From an uncultured Collinsella sp. (GTDB lineage: Bacteria; Actinomycetota; Coriobacteriia; Coriobacteriales; Coriobacteriaceae), in assembly GCA_900547765.1 (NCBI GenBank), contig URIA01000006.1, positions 1 to 64,000 on the forward strand: DNA of 64,000 bases, given 5' to 3'. A program made the translations under genes and the position numbers. Positions 24,749 to 32,519 of this stretch are shown here, in pieces. The first letter of the stretch is position 1. Every line of letters starts with the position of its first letter. Under the pieces are notes generated by a model that saw only the letters and a list, made by a program, of their open reading frames with translations, made no database searches and had not been told where the DNA came from.

Positions 24749-26512
24749 CTAGTGCTTGCCGCCGTGACTGTTGAGCCAGATATTGCGGCCCAGCATAAGC
24801 GCCAGCACCAGCGCGCTCACGTAGCCCATAAAGCCAATGACTGGGATACCAAACACAACCGGCTCGATGCGTGCGTAGTACACCACCGACGAACCGATAA
24901 ACAGGCCGGCGATCACAATTGCCATCGACATGCGGTCGATAATTCCACCCAGCTGTCGCAGCGCCTTATCGCTGCTCATGATCTGCGTGTTCACCTTAAG
25001 CTGGCCGCGCGTGAGCATGCGCGAAGCCAAGCCCAGATACTCGGCCGCCTCGAGCGAGCCTTTTGCCGCGCGATAGCTGCTCGCGGCAAGATCGCGGCTC
25101 ATCTCGCGCATGCGGGCGTAGGTGCTCTTCTCGTTTTTGATGTGCGTCTGGATGATCTGGATCATGTTGACGTTGGGCATGTACTCGGTCAGCAGGCCCT
25201 CGAGCGTCACCATGCCGCGGGCGAACATCGTCACCACGCTCGGCAGCTCAACGTCATTCTTACGCGCGAGGTTTAACAGCGAGGTCAAAAACTCGCCGAT
25301 ATCCAGATCCTTCAGGTCAAGGCCCGCAAAGTCAGCCACGATAAAGTCAAGGTCGGACAAAAACGCTGAATGATCGAGCTCGGCCGAATCGCCACGCGTC
25401 ACGGCGAAGCGCATGAGCGAATCCTTGAGCTTGGGCACGTCACCCTCGGCCACGGCGAAAATCATGTCCTTGACGATACCGCGATCGTGACTCGACATGC
25501 GTCCGACCATGCCCAAGTCGATAAAGTAGACGATGCCGTCCTTGAGAATGATGTTTCCCGCATGCGGGTCGGCATGGAAAAAACCGTCATCGAGCACCTG
25601 CGTCGAGTAGTCCTCGACGATTGCGGCACCGATCTTTTCCAAGTCATAGCCCTCGGCCACCAAGCGTTCAGGATCGGCGATCGAAATGCCGTCGACGTAG
25701 TCCATAACCACCACGTGCTCGGTGCACAGGTCCAGATAGGATTTAGGGCACGTCACGCCATGAACGCTCTTATGGAACTCGTAGAAGTCGTTGAGGTTTT
25801 TGGCCTCGGCCAAAAAGTTGGTCTCCTCGCGAAACGAGGTCCACAACTCCTCGACTACGCCGTGCAGGTCAACGAATTGATCGGTGTTGACGAACTTGGA
25901 AACGATACGCACCACCGAGCGGATGATATCGATGTCCTGTGCCATAACCTGCTGCGCACCGGGGCGCTGCACCTTAACGGCCACGTCCTCGCCCGTCACC
26001 AGACGAGCGCGGTGCACCTGCGCGAGCGACGCGCTACCGAGCGGGTTGGGGTCGATCGCATCGAACATCTCCCCCAGGCGCAGGCCGTATTCTTCTTCCA
26101 GACAGCTGAGTACGACCTCGTACGGCACCGGCTCCACGTCGGAGCGCAGACGACGCAGCTCGTCGCAAAAGCGCTGCGGCAGAATCTCGGACCGGTTGGC
26201 CAGAATCTGCCCCATCTTAACGAACATGGGGCCGAGTTCCTCGAGCAGGCGGCGCAAACGAACCGGCGTGAGGTTATCCCACACGCGGTACTTTTTGACC
26301 AGGCGAACAATCTGCCCGATGCGCTCGCGGCGACCCGCCGGCGTGAGCTGGTATTCCTCATCCGGCGCCATCGCGTCGGGCTCCTCGGGCACCATATCGA
26401 CAGCGCGCGGCTTTTTGCGAGCGCCCGAGACGGCGGCATCGACCTCATCGACAACCGCCGCCTCGTCACCCAAAGGATCTAGATTGTTGTAATCGGTGGT
26501 GGAATCTGCCAT
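24749..26512 (-). CDS. ABC1/UbiB-family atypical kinase-like membrane protein
   Basis: A 587-residue member of the AarF/ABC1/UbiB family. After an acidic N-terminus come the family's KxGQ motif (FVKMGQILANR, Lys99-Gln102), the nucleotide-binding Lys in AVKVQRPG (178-185), HADPHAGN (313-320, catalytic loop), IDLGMVG (331-337, the metal-binding DFG-like element) and two transmembrane helices at the C-terminus. Such proteins have ATPase or lipid-kinase-like activity; UbiB itself aids ubiquinone synthesis. This lineage is not expected to make ubiquinone, so the target is unknown. It follows the small helical gene at 26521 by 8 bases, so the two form an operon. Confidence 0.88.
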   Translation of the reverse strand: MADSTTDYNNLDPLGDEAAVVDEVDAAVSGARKKPRAVDMVPEEPDAMAPDEEYQLTPAGRRERIGQIVRLVKKYRVWDNLTPVRLRRLLEELGPMFVKMGQILANRSEILPQRFCDELRRLRSDVEPVPYEVVLSCLEEEYGLRLGEMFDAIDPNPLGSASLAQVHRARLVTGEDVAVKVQRPGAQQVMAQDIDIIRSVVRIVSKFVNTDQFVDLHGVVEELWTSFREETNFLAEAKNLNDFYEFHKSVHGVTCPKSYLDLCTEHVVVMDYVDGISIADPERLVAEGYDLEKIGAAIVEDYSTQVLDDGFFHADPHAGNIILKDGIVYFIDLGMVGRMSSHDRGIVKDMIFAVAEGDVPKLKDSLMRFAVTRGDSAELDHSAFLSDLDFIVADFAGLDLKDLDIGEFLTSLLNLARKNDVELPSVVTMFARGMVTLEGLLTEYMPNVNMIQIIQTHIKNEKSTYARMREMSRDLAASSYRAAKGSLEAAEYLGLASRMLTRGQLKVNTQIMSSDKALRQLGGIIDRMSMAIVIAGLFIGSSVVYYARIEPVVFGIPVIGFMGYVSALVLALMLGRNIWLNSHGGKH

Positions 26513-26520
26513 CTGCGCTG

Positions 26521-26937
26521 CTACTCGGCCTCTTCGGTATCCTTCGCATCGTCGGGCTCAACGGACTCGACGGGCACCGAGGTCACGTTGTCCTCGACCG
26601 AATCGACGATGTCGCGCACATGGGCCAGGAAGGCTGTGCGCTCGGGGGCGGTCATGACGCGGACCCGGGCAAGGATGAGCTCGTCAAGCACACGCTGGGC
26701 CGCGGTCTCGCCCTGCATGCCCAAGCGCTCGGTCAGATCGGAGATGGTACCGCCGGCCTGCTCGAACATGTCGGACACACTGCGGGCGATATCGGGGGTG
26801 GTGGTGTCCTTGCGGACCTGCTCGCCCTTGGTGTTAAGGTCGTCGAGGACCTTCTTGCCGCCTTCGACAGCAACGGCGGCAGCGCCAAAGCCCACGTTAA
26901 TGGCGCCGTTAACAAGCTGATCGAGTTTCATAACCAT
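26521..26937 (-). CDS. Small helical protein upstream of ubiB-like gene (phasin-like)
   Basis: A 138-residue protein. The N-terminus has a glycine/alanine-rich amphipathic stretch (GAINVGFGAAAVAVEGGKK), followed by predicted helices with many Asp, Glu, Thr and Arg residues and an acidic tail. The pattern recalls phasin-like or polyhydroxyalkanoate-granule-associated proteins that often neighbour UbiB-family genes, but similarity is too weak to name it. GGAGA precedes ATG 26937; an in-frame upstream ATG at 26949 lacks spacing. Its tight linkage suggests it helps the UbiB-like protein at a membrane or lipid surface. Confidence 0.65.
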   Translation of the reverse strand: MVMKLDQLVNGAINVGFGAAAVAVEGGKKVLDDLNTKGEQVRKDTTTPDIARSVSDMFEQAGGTISDLTERLGMQGETAAQRVLDELILARVRVMTAPERTAFLAHVRDIVDSVEDNVTSVPVESVEPDDAKDTEEAE

Positions 26938-27036
26938 GGTTATCTCCAATCACAAACAACTGCATTGGCGTTCTTGTACCCAAGATTGAGCGAAAGCGAC
27001 AAAGCGTTTTAGCGCTATTCGATCGACGGGAAATCC

Positions 27037-28560
27037 CTACCTCACGTTGTCATTCATCGCGAAAGAGTTCTTCATGGCGCAGCTCGTGGTGTAAAGCACC
27101 TTGCCCAGCAGGGCATCGGTCTCCACGCGAACACGCTCGGCAAAGGCCTCGTTGGCGCGTGCAAGCTCGGCAGGCACCTCGACCTCGGGCAGAGCGGCTA
27201 CGGCAGCGTCGACGTCATGGACCTGCTTGTGGCCCATGCCACCGATCTTCTCCTGATAATCCTCGACCGCGCGGCCGCACTCATGGAAACGGACGTCGGC
27301 CAGGGCACCGATCAGGCGGTTGGCCCAGTAGAAGTTTTCGGACGTCACGCGAGCCTGCGTGTCGGCATAGTACTCGGGCATGGTCTCGACGTTGGCGTAC
27401 AGCGGAACCAGCGCGTTAAACGAATTGGAGCCAAAGGCCATCCACTGCACGGCGCGATAGGCCGGCTGCGCATAGGGACGCAGCTGCAACACGGCGAGCT
27501 GGCTGTTGCGGTTGATGCCGATGGGGCGATAGGCGCCGCGCGTGGCGGGCGTGCCCTTGCTGCCGTAGCAGTCGTACTCCGTGCCCTGGTAGTGGCTCGA
27601 AAGCACGTACTTGATGTCCTCGATGGTCACCTTGCGCTCGGGCACGCGGCTCCAGGGGATATCGTCGCTCTCGGGCGTGTAGTCGGCCTCGGGACCGTCC
27701 CACACATCGCTGGGGTTAAGGCAGCGCTGCATGTACCACGCGCGCGGCGTGTTGTAGACATGGTCGCTGTCGCTGTGCGAGCCAAAGGCCTCGCGCGGGT
27801 TAAAGACCACAGCCGGGCCGTCGCCTTCGACGCCCAGCGTCAGGTCCAGATGCCACTCGGCCATCCAGGCGCGCAAGTCGGCGGAGCACATATGGTCGGC
27901 CTGGGCGCCCTCGGCGTCATCCAGGTCAAAGCTGTCGATACCCAGCTGGTTGGGCATGGTCACATAGGCGTCATCGGGCACACGCTTGGCAATCCAGTGG
28001 TGACCACCGATGGTCTCGAGCCACCAGATCTCGTCCACATCACTAAAGGCGATGCCGTTGTTCTCGTAGGTGCCGTAGCGCTCGAGCAGGTCGCCCAGGA
28101 TACGGACGCCGTCGCGGGCGGACTTGGCGTAGGGCAGGACCAGGGTCACCATATCCTCCTCGCCCAGGCCACCAGGTTGCGCCGGCACATAGCCGTCCTC
28201 ACCCTCGTTGCCCTTGGCGGGCACGTAGTCCACGAGTGGGTCGGCGCCGCGGACGCGCTCGTTGGTGGTGAGCGTCTCGGTTGCGGACATGCCCACATTG
28301 AGCTCGTTGAAACCGGCCTCGGCCCAGAGGCCGTGGCCCGGGACAACATCGGGGACGCTCGTGTAGCGCATGGGGTTATCGGGCAACTCAACGGTCAGGT
28401 GACTCAGGACGCTCGTGTAGACGCGCGGCTGCTCGTCGGGATGCACCACGCGCATACGCTTGGGCTCAAACACCCCGTTGGACGAGTCCTCGTTGCGGGC
28501 AACCAACGTCGACCCGTCGTAGCTCGCGTTCTTACCAACCAAAATCGTTGTGCACGGCAT
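27037..28560 (-). CDS. C69-family dipeptidase
   Basis: A 507-residue PepD-like Ntn-hydrolase that cleaves dipeptides. The protein begins MPCTTILVGKNASYDGST; Cys3 is the expected nucleophile. Family blocks ARNEDSSNGVFEPKRM, GHHWIAKRVPDDAYVTMPNQ and DPREAFGSH-like FNPREAFGSHSDSD are present. AGGAGG abuts the ATG at 28566 but stands 6 bases from ATG 28560, so the latter is used; this leaves Cys at position 3. No signal peptide, so it acts on imported peptides. It is monocistronic. The 239-bp inverted-repeat element lies immediately upstream of its promoter region. Confidence 0.92.
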   Translation of the reverse strand: MPCTTILVGKNASYDGSTLVARNEDSSNGVFEPKRMRVVHPDEQPRVYTSVLSHLTVELPDNPMRYTSVPDVVPGHGLWAEAGFNELNVGMSATETLTTNERVRGADPLVDYVPAKGNEGEDGYVPAQPGGLGEEDMVTLVLPYAKSARDGVRILGDLLERYGTYENNGIAFSDVDEIWWLETIGGHHWIAKRVPDDAYVTMPNQLGIDSFDLDDAEGAQADHMCSADLRAWMAEWHLDLTLGVEGDGPAVVFNPREAFGSHSDSDHVYNTPRAWYMQRCLNPSDVWDGPEADYTPESDDIPWSRVPERKVTIEDIKYVLSSHYQGTEYDCYGSKGTPATRGAYRPIGINRNSQLAVLQLRPYAQPAYRAVQWMAFGSNSFNALVPLYANVETMPEYYADTQARVTSENFYWANRLIGALADVRFHECGRAVEDYQEKIGGMGHKQVHDVDAAVAALPEVEVPAELARANEAFAERVRVETDALLGKVLYTTSCAMKNSFAMNDNVR

Positions 28561-28642
28561 GCGCATCCTCCTTGAGCGAAGAAATCAAACGATAACAGTG
28601 TATCGCTTCGGCGCAGAAAGGGCGAAACCGCGGCGCTGGCAA

Positions 28643-28881
28643 CCCCTGTGGTCAAAAAATGCCAAATGTGAGTACTGTCACCAATTTAGTAACATCAATT
28701 TTGCTACGTATGGGTGCCAAAAGTCTACATTTGTTCAAAAATTAGATGATGTAATTCCTCATAGGTCCAATAAAATAGGCTCTTTATCGATAATAAATAT
28801 CGTTAGAGAGCCTATTTGACCTAAAGAATATGTGACTATCTTGGCAACAGTACTCATATTTGGCATTTTTTGTCCACGGGG
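28643..28881. mobile_element. 239-bp AT-rich inverted-repeat element (MITE-like)
   Basis: About 40-base terminal inverted repeats (28643-28684 and 28841-28881) share GTGG-CAAAAAATGCCAAAT and GAGTACTGT with few mismatches. The inside is much AT-richer than the genome. It has a nested stem (AATAGGCTCT with AGAGCCTATT, inner CGATA with TATCG) and AGGTC paired with GACCT. It encodes no protein, and I found no clear target-site duplication. It could be a non-autonomous transposon or a large structured RNA. Confidence 0.7.
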
Positions 28882-28914
28882 TATAGAGCTAACCCCTCAA
28901 ACAGCCCAAAACGC

Positions 28915-29769
28915 CTATTTCGATGCGCGCTCGGCCGCCTCGATCACGTGTTTGGCGAGGATCGCCGTCGTCACAGCGCCCACGCCGCCCGGCACGGGCG
29001 TGATGGCGTTAACGACCGGCTCCGCAGCATCAGAATCGACGTCACCCACCAACTTGCCAGCGGCCTCGTCCCAATTAATGCCAACATCAATGATCGTCTG
29101 GCCCTCTCGAACCGCATCCACGTCAATCGTACGCGCGCGTCCAACGGCGGCAACCACAATGTCGGCAGCACGGCACTCGGCAGCAAGGTCGTGCGTATGC
29201 GTATGGCACGTCGTCACTGTGGCATTGCGAGCCGTAAGCATGGCGGCAACGGGACGGCCAATCACCAGCGACCGACCAACGACCGCGACCTTGGCCCCAT
29301 CCAGCTCAACGCCGTAATGATCCAGCAAAGCAAGCACGGCTTCGGCTGTGCAGGGGGCAAAACCCTCGCCGCGCCCCGAAAGCGTGGTGAGCAGCGAAGC
29401 CGGCGTCATGGAGTCAACGTCCTTGGCAGGATCGAGTGCCGCGGCAACCGCGTCCTCGTCAAGGCCGGCGGGCAGCGGGCGGAACATCAGGCAGCCATGA
29501 ACAGACGAATCGGTATTGATGTCCTCGATGGCCGCCAACAGCTCGTCCTGCGAAACATCGGCGGGAAGCAAAACGCGGCGAGCCTCAATGCCAACCTTTT
29601 CGCAGCGCTTGAGCGCACCGCGCTCGTAGGATAGGTCGTCCTCGCGTTCACCCACGCGCACGATAGCCAGCGTCGGCACAACGCCGCGCTCGCGCAAAGC
29701 CACGCAGCGAGCAGCAAGTTCCTCAGTCAAAGCGCGAGCAACGGGGGCACCCTTCAGCAGTTCAGCCAT
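28915..29769 (-). CDS. folD: FolD-type methylenetetrahydrofolate dehydrogenase, likely lacking cyclohydrolase activity
   Basis: A 284-residue FolD homologue that oxidises 5,10-methylene-THF to methenyl-THF. The NADP site GRSLVIGRPVA and ITPVPGGVG are normal, as is the KDVD motif. The cyclohydrolase residues are not: where E. coli has YVASK (Lys54), this has YERGA, and where it has VQLPLP (Gln98), this has MFRPLP. Lys54 is needed for cyclohydrolase activity in E. coli, so only the dehydrogenase step is expected here. ATG 29769 follows GAGGGG. The upstream gene ends two bases away and encodes a cyclodeaminase/cyclohydrolase family protein that could supply the missing step. Confidence 0.9.
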   Translation of the reverse strand: MAELLKGAPVARALTEELAARCVALRERGVVPTLAIVRVGEREDDLSYERGALKRCEKVGIEARRVLLPADVSQDELLAAIEDINTDSSVHGCLMFRPLPAGLDEDAVAAALDPAKDVDSMTPASLLTTLSGRGEGFAPCTAEAVLALLDHYGVELDGAKVAVVGRSLVIGRPVAAMLTARNATVTTCHTHTHDLAAECRAADIVVAAVGRARTIDVDAVREGQTIIDVGINWDEAAGKLVGDVDSDAAEPVVNAITPVPGGVGAVTTAILAKHVIEAAERASK

Positions 29770-29771
29770 GG

Positions 29772-30404
29772 CTATCCCCTCTTCCTTGCGGCGTCGGCGG
29801 CGCGGCGCGCCAGCGCATCGGCGCGCGGCAACCACATGTCGAGCAACTCATCACACGCCGTCTCGAGCTCCTCAGCACGAGCGCGATCCTTCATAGACGT
29901 GGTGTTCGCAAAGAGCGTCAAGCTCGCGCCCTGCATAGCGGAACGGCAGAACACGGCGCCGCACGCCACATCGGACAGCAGCTGACGCGAACCCTTGTCG
30001 GCCATGTCCTCGAGCAGCGCCAGTGCACGCCCGCAGGCATCCATAATGCGATACGGCGGCATAGCGGCCACATGCAGCGCATCCTGAATCGCGGTCGCTC
30101 GAGCCGGATCGCCACGCGGAATACCGTACGCCGCGGACACCTGCCCATATGCACGAACGTCCTCGGCAACCAACTCGACAAGCTCCTGGGCCAACTCATC
30201 TGCCTGGGCAAATGCGCGCGTCAGGTCATCCGCGCGATCGGCAAGCGCAGGATTGGTCGCACCGTAGCGGGCAACCATTCCGCACAGCGAGGCGCCCAGC
30301 GCGCCCACAAAGGCGCTCGCGCTGCCACCGCCGGGAACCGGCTCGCGTGCGGCAAGTGCCTCGGCAAACTCTCGACAGGTTTTATCCATCATCTCTTGGC
30401 TCAT
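29772..30404 (-). CDS. Cyclodeaminase/cyclohydrolase family protein (FchA-like)
   Basis: A 210-residue, mainly helical protein of the formiminotransferase-cyclodeaminase C-terminal family, with the signature VPGGGSASAFVGALGASL (about 25-42). Members are either formimino-THF cyclodeaminases or, as FchA of clostridia and methylotrophs, methenyl-THF cyclohydrolases. The stop TAG lies within the folD ribosome-binding region, so the two are translationally linked. Since the adjacent FolD lacks Lys54 and Gln98, the cyclohydrolase role is favoured, though cyclodeaminase is possible. ATG 30404 follows GAAGGTG. Confidence 0.85.
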   Translation of the reverse strand: MSQEMMDKTCREFAEALAAREPVPGGGSASAFVGALGASLCGMVARYGATNPALADRADDLTRAFAQADELAQELVELVAEDVRAYGQVSAAYGIPRGDPARATAIQDALHVAAMPPYRIMDACGRALALLEDMADKGSRQLLSDVACGAVFCRSAMQGASLTLFANTTSMKDRARAEELETACDELLDMWLPRADALARRAADAARKRG

Positions 30405-30781
30405 ACGCACGCACCTTCAAGTCATATACATCGGTCAGGCGGCAACCGCCGACCAACCGCATCGAACACGTAATGGTGCTAAGTCTAGCCCATAAGCACA
30501 TGGGCGTCAGCGCACCTGGCCATCGCGGATTTCTATGACGAACGATAGGCCATGCCAACGCAAACATGGGACACATGGCCCACGTTTCGAGACTCCCGAG
30601 CAGCGGCAACTGGGGCATACATATAGGTAAGGAGCCCCATGTTGGGGCAACGCTCATCACGGCACCGGACGACGAATGGAGGAATCACCGCACAGCAAAC
30701 AAAGTCATCATGTGCACGCGCAACCGCCGCCCCAGCGATCCGCGGCACACGATGTCCCTGGCAGACAAGGAGGACGCCACC
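30405..30781. other. Intergenic region with dyad and small leader ORF before first lipoprotein
   Basis: 377 bases. Contents: the dyad at 30563-30586, a small hairpin GCCCCA-TGT-TGGGGC (30634-30648), and a possible 48-codon leader frame (30639-30785) with AAGGAG four bases upstream and a stop overlapping the lipoprotein start as ATGA. The rest holds nothing I can identify. Confidence 0.5.
30563..30586. promoter_or_regulatory. Palindromic element shared with the second lipoprotein promoter
   Basis: The central 18 bases ATGGGACACATGGCCCAC (30566-30583) recur exactly at 31531-31548, upstream of the paralogous gene. Here the dyad is wider, with AAC and GTT flanking. Symmetry is TGGG-N-CA-NN-TG-N-CCCA. 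It looks like an operator common to both genes. Confidence 0.55.
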
Positions 30782-31381
30782 ATGAAGAAAAAGACCCTAT
30801 CGATCCTTTCCCTTTGCATCGCCCTCTTTGCCGCGTTTGCCCTTGTCGGCTGCGGCGGGAGCGCATCGGGCGGCAGCAGCGCCTCCAAGAGCGAGAGCAA
30901 GGAAAAGACCCCCGTCGCCAAGAAGACCGACTTTATCTGGTTTAAGGTCGAGATGCCCGAGGGCGTCGGCGTAAGCGACTCCGCCGGCAAGAACGCCGAC
31001 AGGGTCCAGCTCACCTTCCCCGAAGACGAGAACGCCTCGGCCGATCGTTTTATCCCCGTTTGGAAAAAAGCGCTGACTGCCGAGGAATCCCACGCCGACC
31101 AGGCGGAAAAGAAGGGGGATACGTTCCAGTGGAAGGATGGCGGGTCCGTCGAGTATAACGGCAGGACGTGGCTCGTCGGAACGTACGAGGACAACAGTGG
31201 CATCACAACCCTCCTCTTTACCGACGTTGAGCCGGGAAGCGTCTACGTCCTCATCTCGAACTTCGACCAGCACAAGAAAGAAGCCGAGGCGCTCCTCAAC
31301 TCCATCGAGTTCCCCGATGACATGGCAGAGGCAGTTTCCGAGGCACGCGAAGTCGAGATTTCGAGCATCGAGATCAAGTAA
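30782..31381 (+). CDS. Lipoprotein of unknown function (paralogue 1)
   Basis: A 199-residue lipoprotein: MKKKTLSILSLCIALFAAFA with lipobox LVGC (Cys24), then a Ser/Gly/Lys linker to about residue 48. A compact domain follows, beginning KTDFIWFKVEMPEGV, rich in acidic residues, with WLVGTYEDN, PGSVYVLISNFDQHK and a final VEISSIEIK. A paralogue at 31622-32215 keeps TDFIWFKVE-PEGV, the central WKA-like segment, SVYV-I-N-D-E-HK and IEIK. No known family was recognised; the fold appears beta-rich. It is exported and tethered to the membrane. AAGGAGG precedes the ATG, and a terminator follows. Confidence 0.85.
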   Translation: MKKKTLSILSLCIALFAAFALVGCGGSASGGSSASKSESKEKTPVAKKTDFIWFKVEMPEGVGVSDSAGKNADRVQLTFPEDENASADRFIPVWKKALTAEESHADQAEKKGDTFQWKDGGSVEYNGRTWLVGTYEDNSGITTLLFTDVEPGSVYVLISNFDQHKKEAEALLNSIEFPDDMAEAVSEAREVEISSIEIK

Positions 31382-31449
31382 CGGGACACCCGCACGCGCC
31401 TACGCGCACCAGCGCGCATGCGCCCATTAAAACAACGGGCGCCCAACCC

Positions 31450-31484
31450 GGGGAGGGCCGACAGCATCGGCCCTCCCCTCTTTT
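31450..31484 (+). terminator. Intrinsic terminator after first lipoprotein
   Basis: GGGGAGGGCCGA and TCGGCCCTCCCC pair perfectly (12 bp) around five bases, followed by TCTTTT. Confidence 0.85.
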
Positions 31485-31530
31485 GGACCCGCGCATATTG
31501 CCACTTGTCGGCGCAATTCCAGCCCTCAGA

Positions 31531-31548
31531 ATGGGACACATGGCCCAC
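31531..31548. promoter_or_regulatory. Second copy of the 18-bp palindromic element
   Basis: Identical to 30566-30583 over 18 bases, located 74 bases before the second lipoprotein start. Confidence 0.5.
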
Positions 31549-31621
31549 CCTAGCGAGCCGTCCACGCGTACAGTAAAGGCAGGTAATCCATGGGCGGTTA
31601 CAGATCGAGGAGGACACGACC

Positions 31622-32215
31622 ATGAAAAAGAAGGCCTTTGCGATTCTCACCCTCTGCATCAGTCTCTTTGCCGCGGTTGCCCTGGTGGGTTGCGGCGGAA
31701 GCGGCGGCGCTACCGGCAGTGGCGGTGGCAGCGGCGCAGAAAAGCCAGCCGTGGATATGAGGACCGACTTCATCTGGTTTAAGGTCGAGGTGCCCGAGGG
31801 CGTCGAAATCACGGACGTCGCAGGCGACACGGCCGATAGGGCCCAGTTTAAGTTCACCGAGAGCGAGCACGCCAGCGACCGCTTCATCCCCGTCTTCGAC
31901 TCTGACAAGAACGCTGACGAGCTGTTCGACTACGAGGCCAAATGGAAGGCCAACTTTGAGTGGACCGAGAATGATCCCGTCAAGTACAACGGCAAGACCT
32001 GGCGCAACGCTTCCTATACACACTCGGGCGGCGTGACGACTGAGTACTTCACCGAAGCAGGCGGCGGCAGCGTATACGTGAGCATCGACAACGTCGAGGA
32101 GCACAAGGACGCCGTCGAGACCATGATGAAGTCTCTGGAATTTGCCGACGACATCGCCGAAGCCAAGACCGAGGCCATGGACGTCAAGCTCGACGATATC
32201 GAGATCAAGCGCTAA
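31622..32215 (+). CDS. Lipoprotein of unknown function (paralogue 2)
   Basis: A 197-residue lipoprotein with signal MKKKAFAILTLCISLFAAVA and lipobox LVGC (Cys24), a Gly/Ser linker, then a domain starting RTDFIWFKVEVPEGVEITDV and ending LDDIEIKR. It shares domain, length and gene layout with 30782-31381, so it is a tandem duplicate with clear sequence drift. Function unknown. GAGGAGG precedes the ATG. A short frame of 11 codons (31590-31625) ends by overlapping the start as ATGA, as in paralogue 1. Confidence 0.85.
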   Translation: MKKKAFAILTLCISLFAAVALVGCGGSGGATGSGGGSGAEKPAVDMRTDFIWFKVEVPEGVEITDVAGDTADRAQFKFTESEHASDRFIPVFDSDKNADELFDYEAKWKANFEWTENDPVKYNGKTWRNASYTHSGGVTTEYFTEAGGGSVYVSIDNVEEHKDAVETMMKSLEFADDIAEAKTEAMDVKLDDIEIKR

Positions 32216-32519
32216 GCGACTGGCGAGCGCAACGGGAAACACGGTCGCAGTGCAAACAAGCGACGGTACCCCAGCGCTTCGCACCAAGGGAGGATCGGCT
32301 CGCCGGCCCTCCCTTTCTTATGCCGATAGCCGGCGAACGCGAGGGTGCCGGGCGGCAAAACCACCCCCAGCGCGGTAGCAGCACAAATAGACAAGCGCCC
32401 CAACGCGTCCGCCCGCCGATTTATGGCGCCGCGCAGACAATTAAGCCAACACGTTTAGACATCCGGGCAGTATAGTGAACAAAATGAGTGCATAACCGCA
32501 CCCTGCGAACGGAGGAGTT
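32216..32519. other. Intergenic region before the PI-PLC-like gene
   Basis: 304 bases. Beyond the terminator at 32285-32319 and a possible -10 TATAGT near 32471 for the next gene, I see no gene or structure. Confidence 0.6.
32285..32319 (+). terminator. Intrinsic terminator after second lipoprotein
   Basis: AAGGGAGG pairs with CCTCCCTT and CGGC with GCCG inside; TTTCTT follows. Confidence 0.75.
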
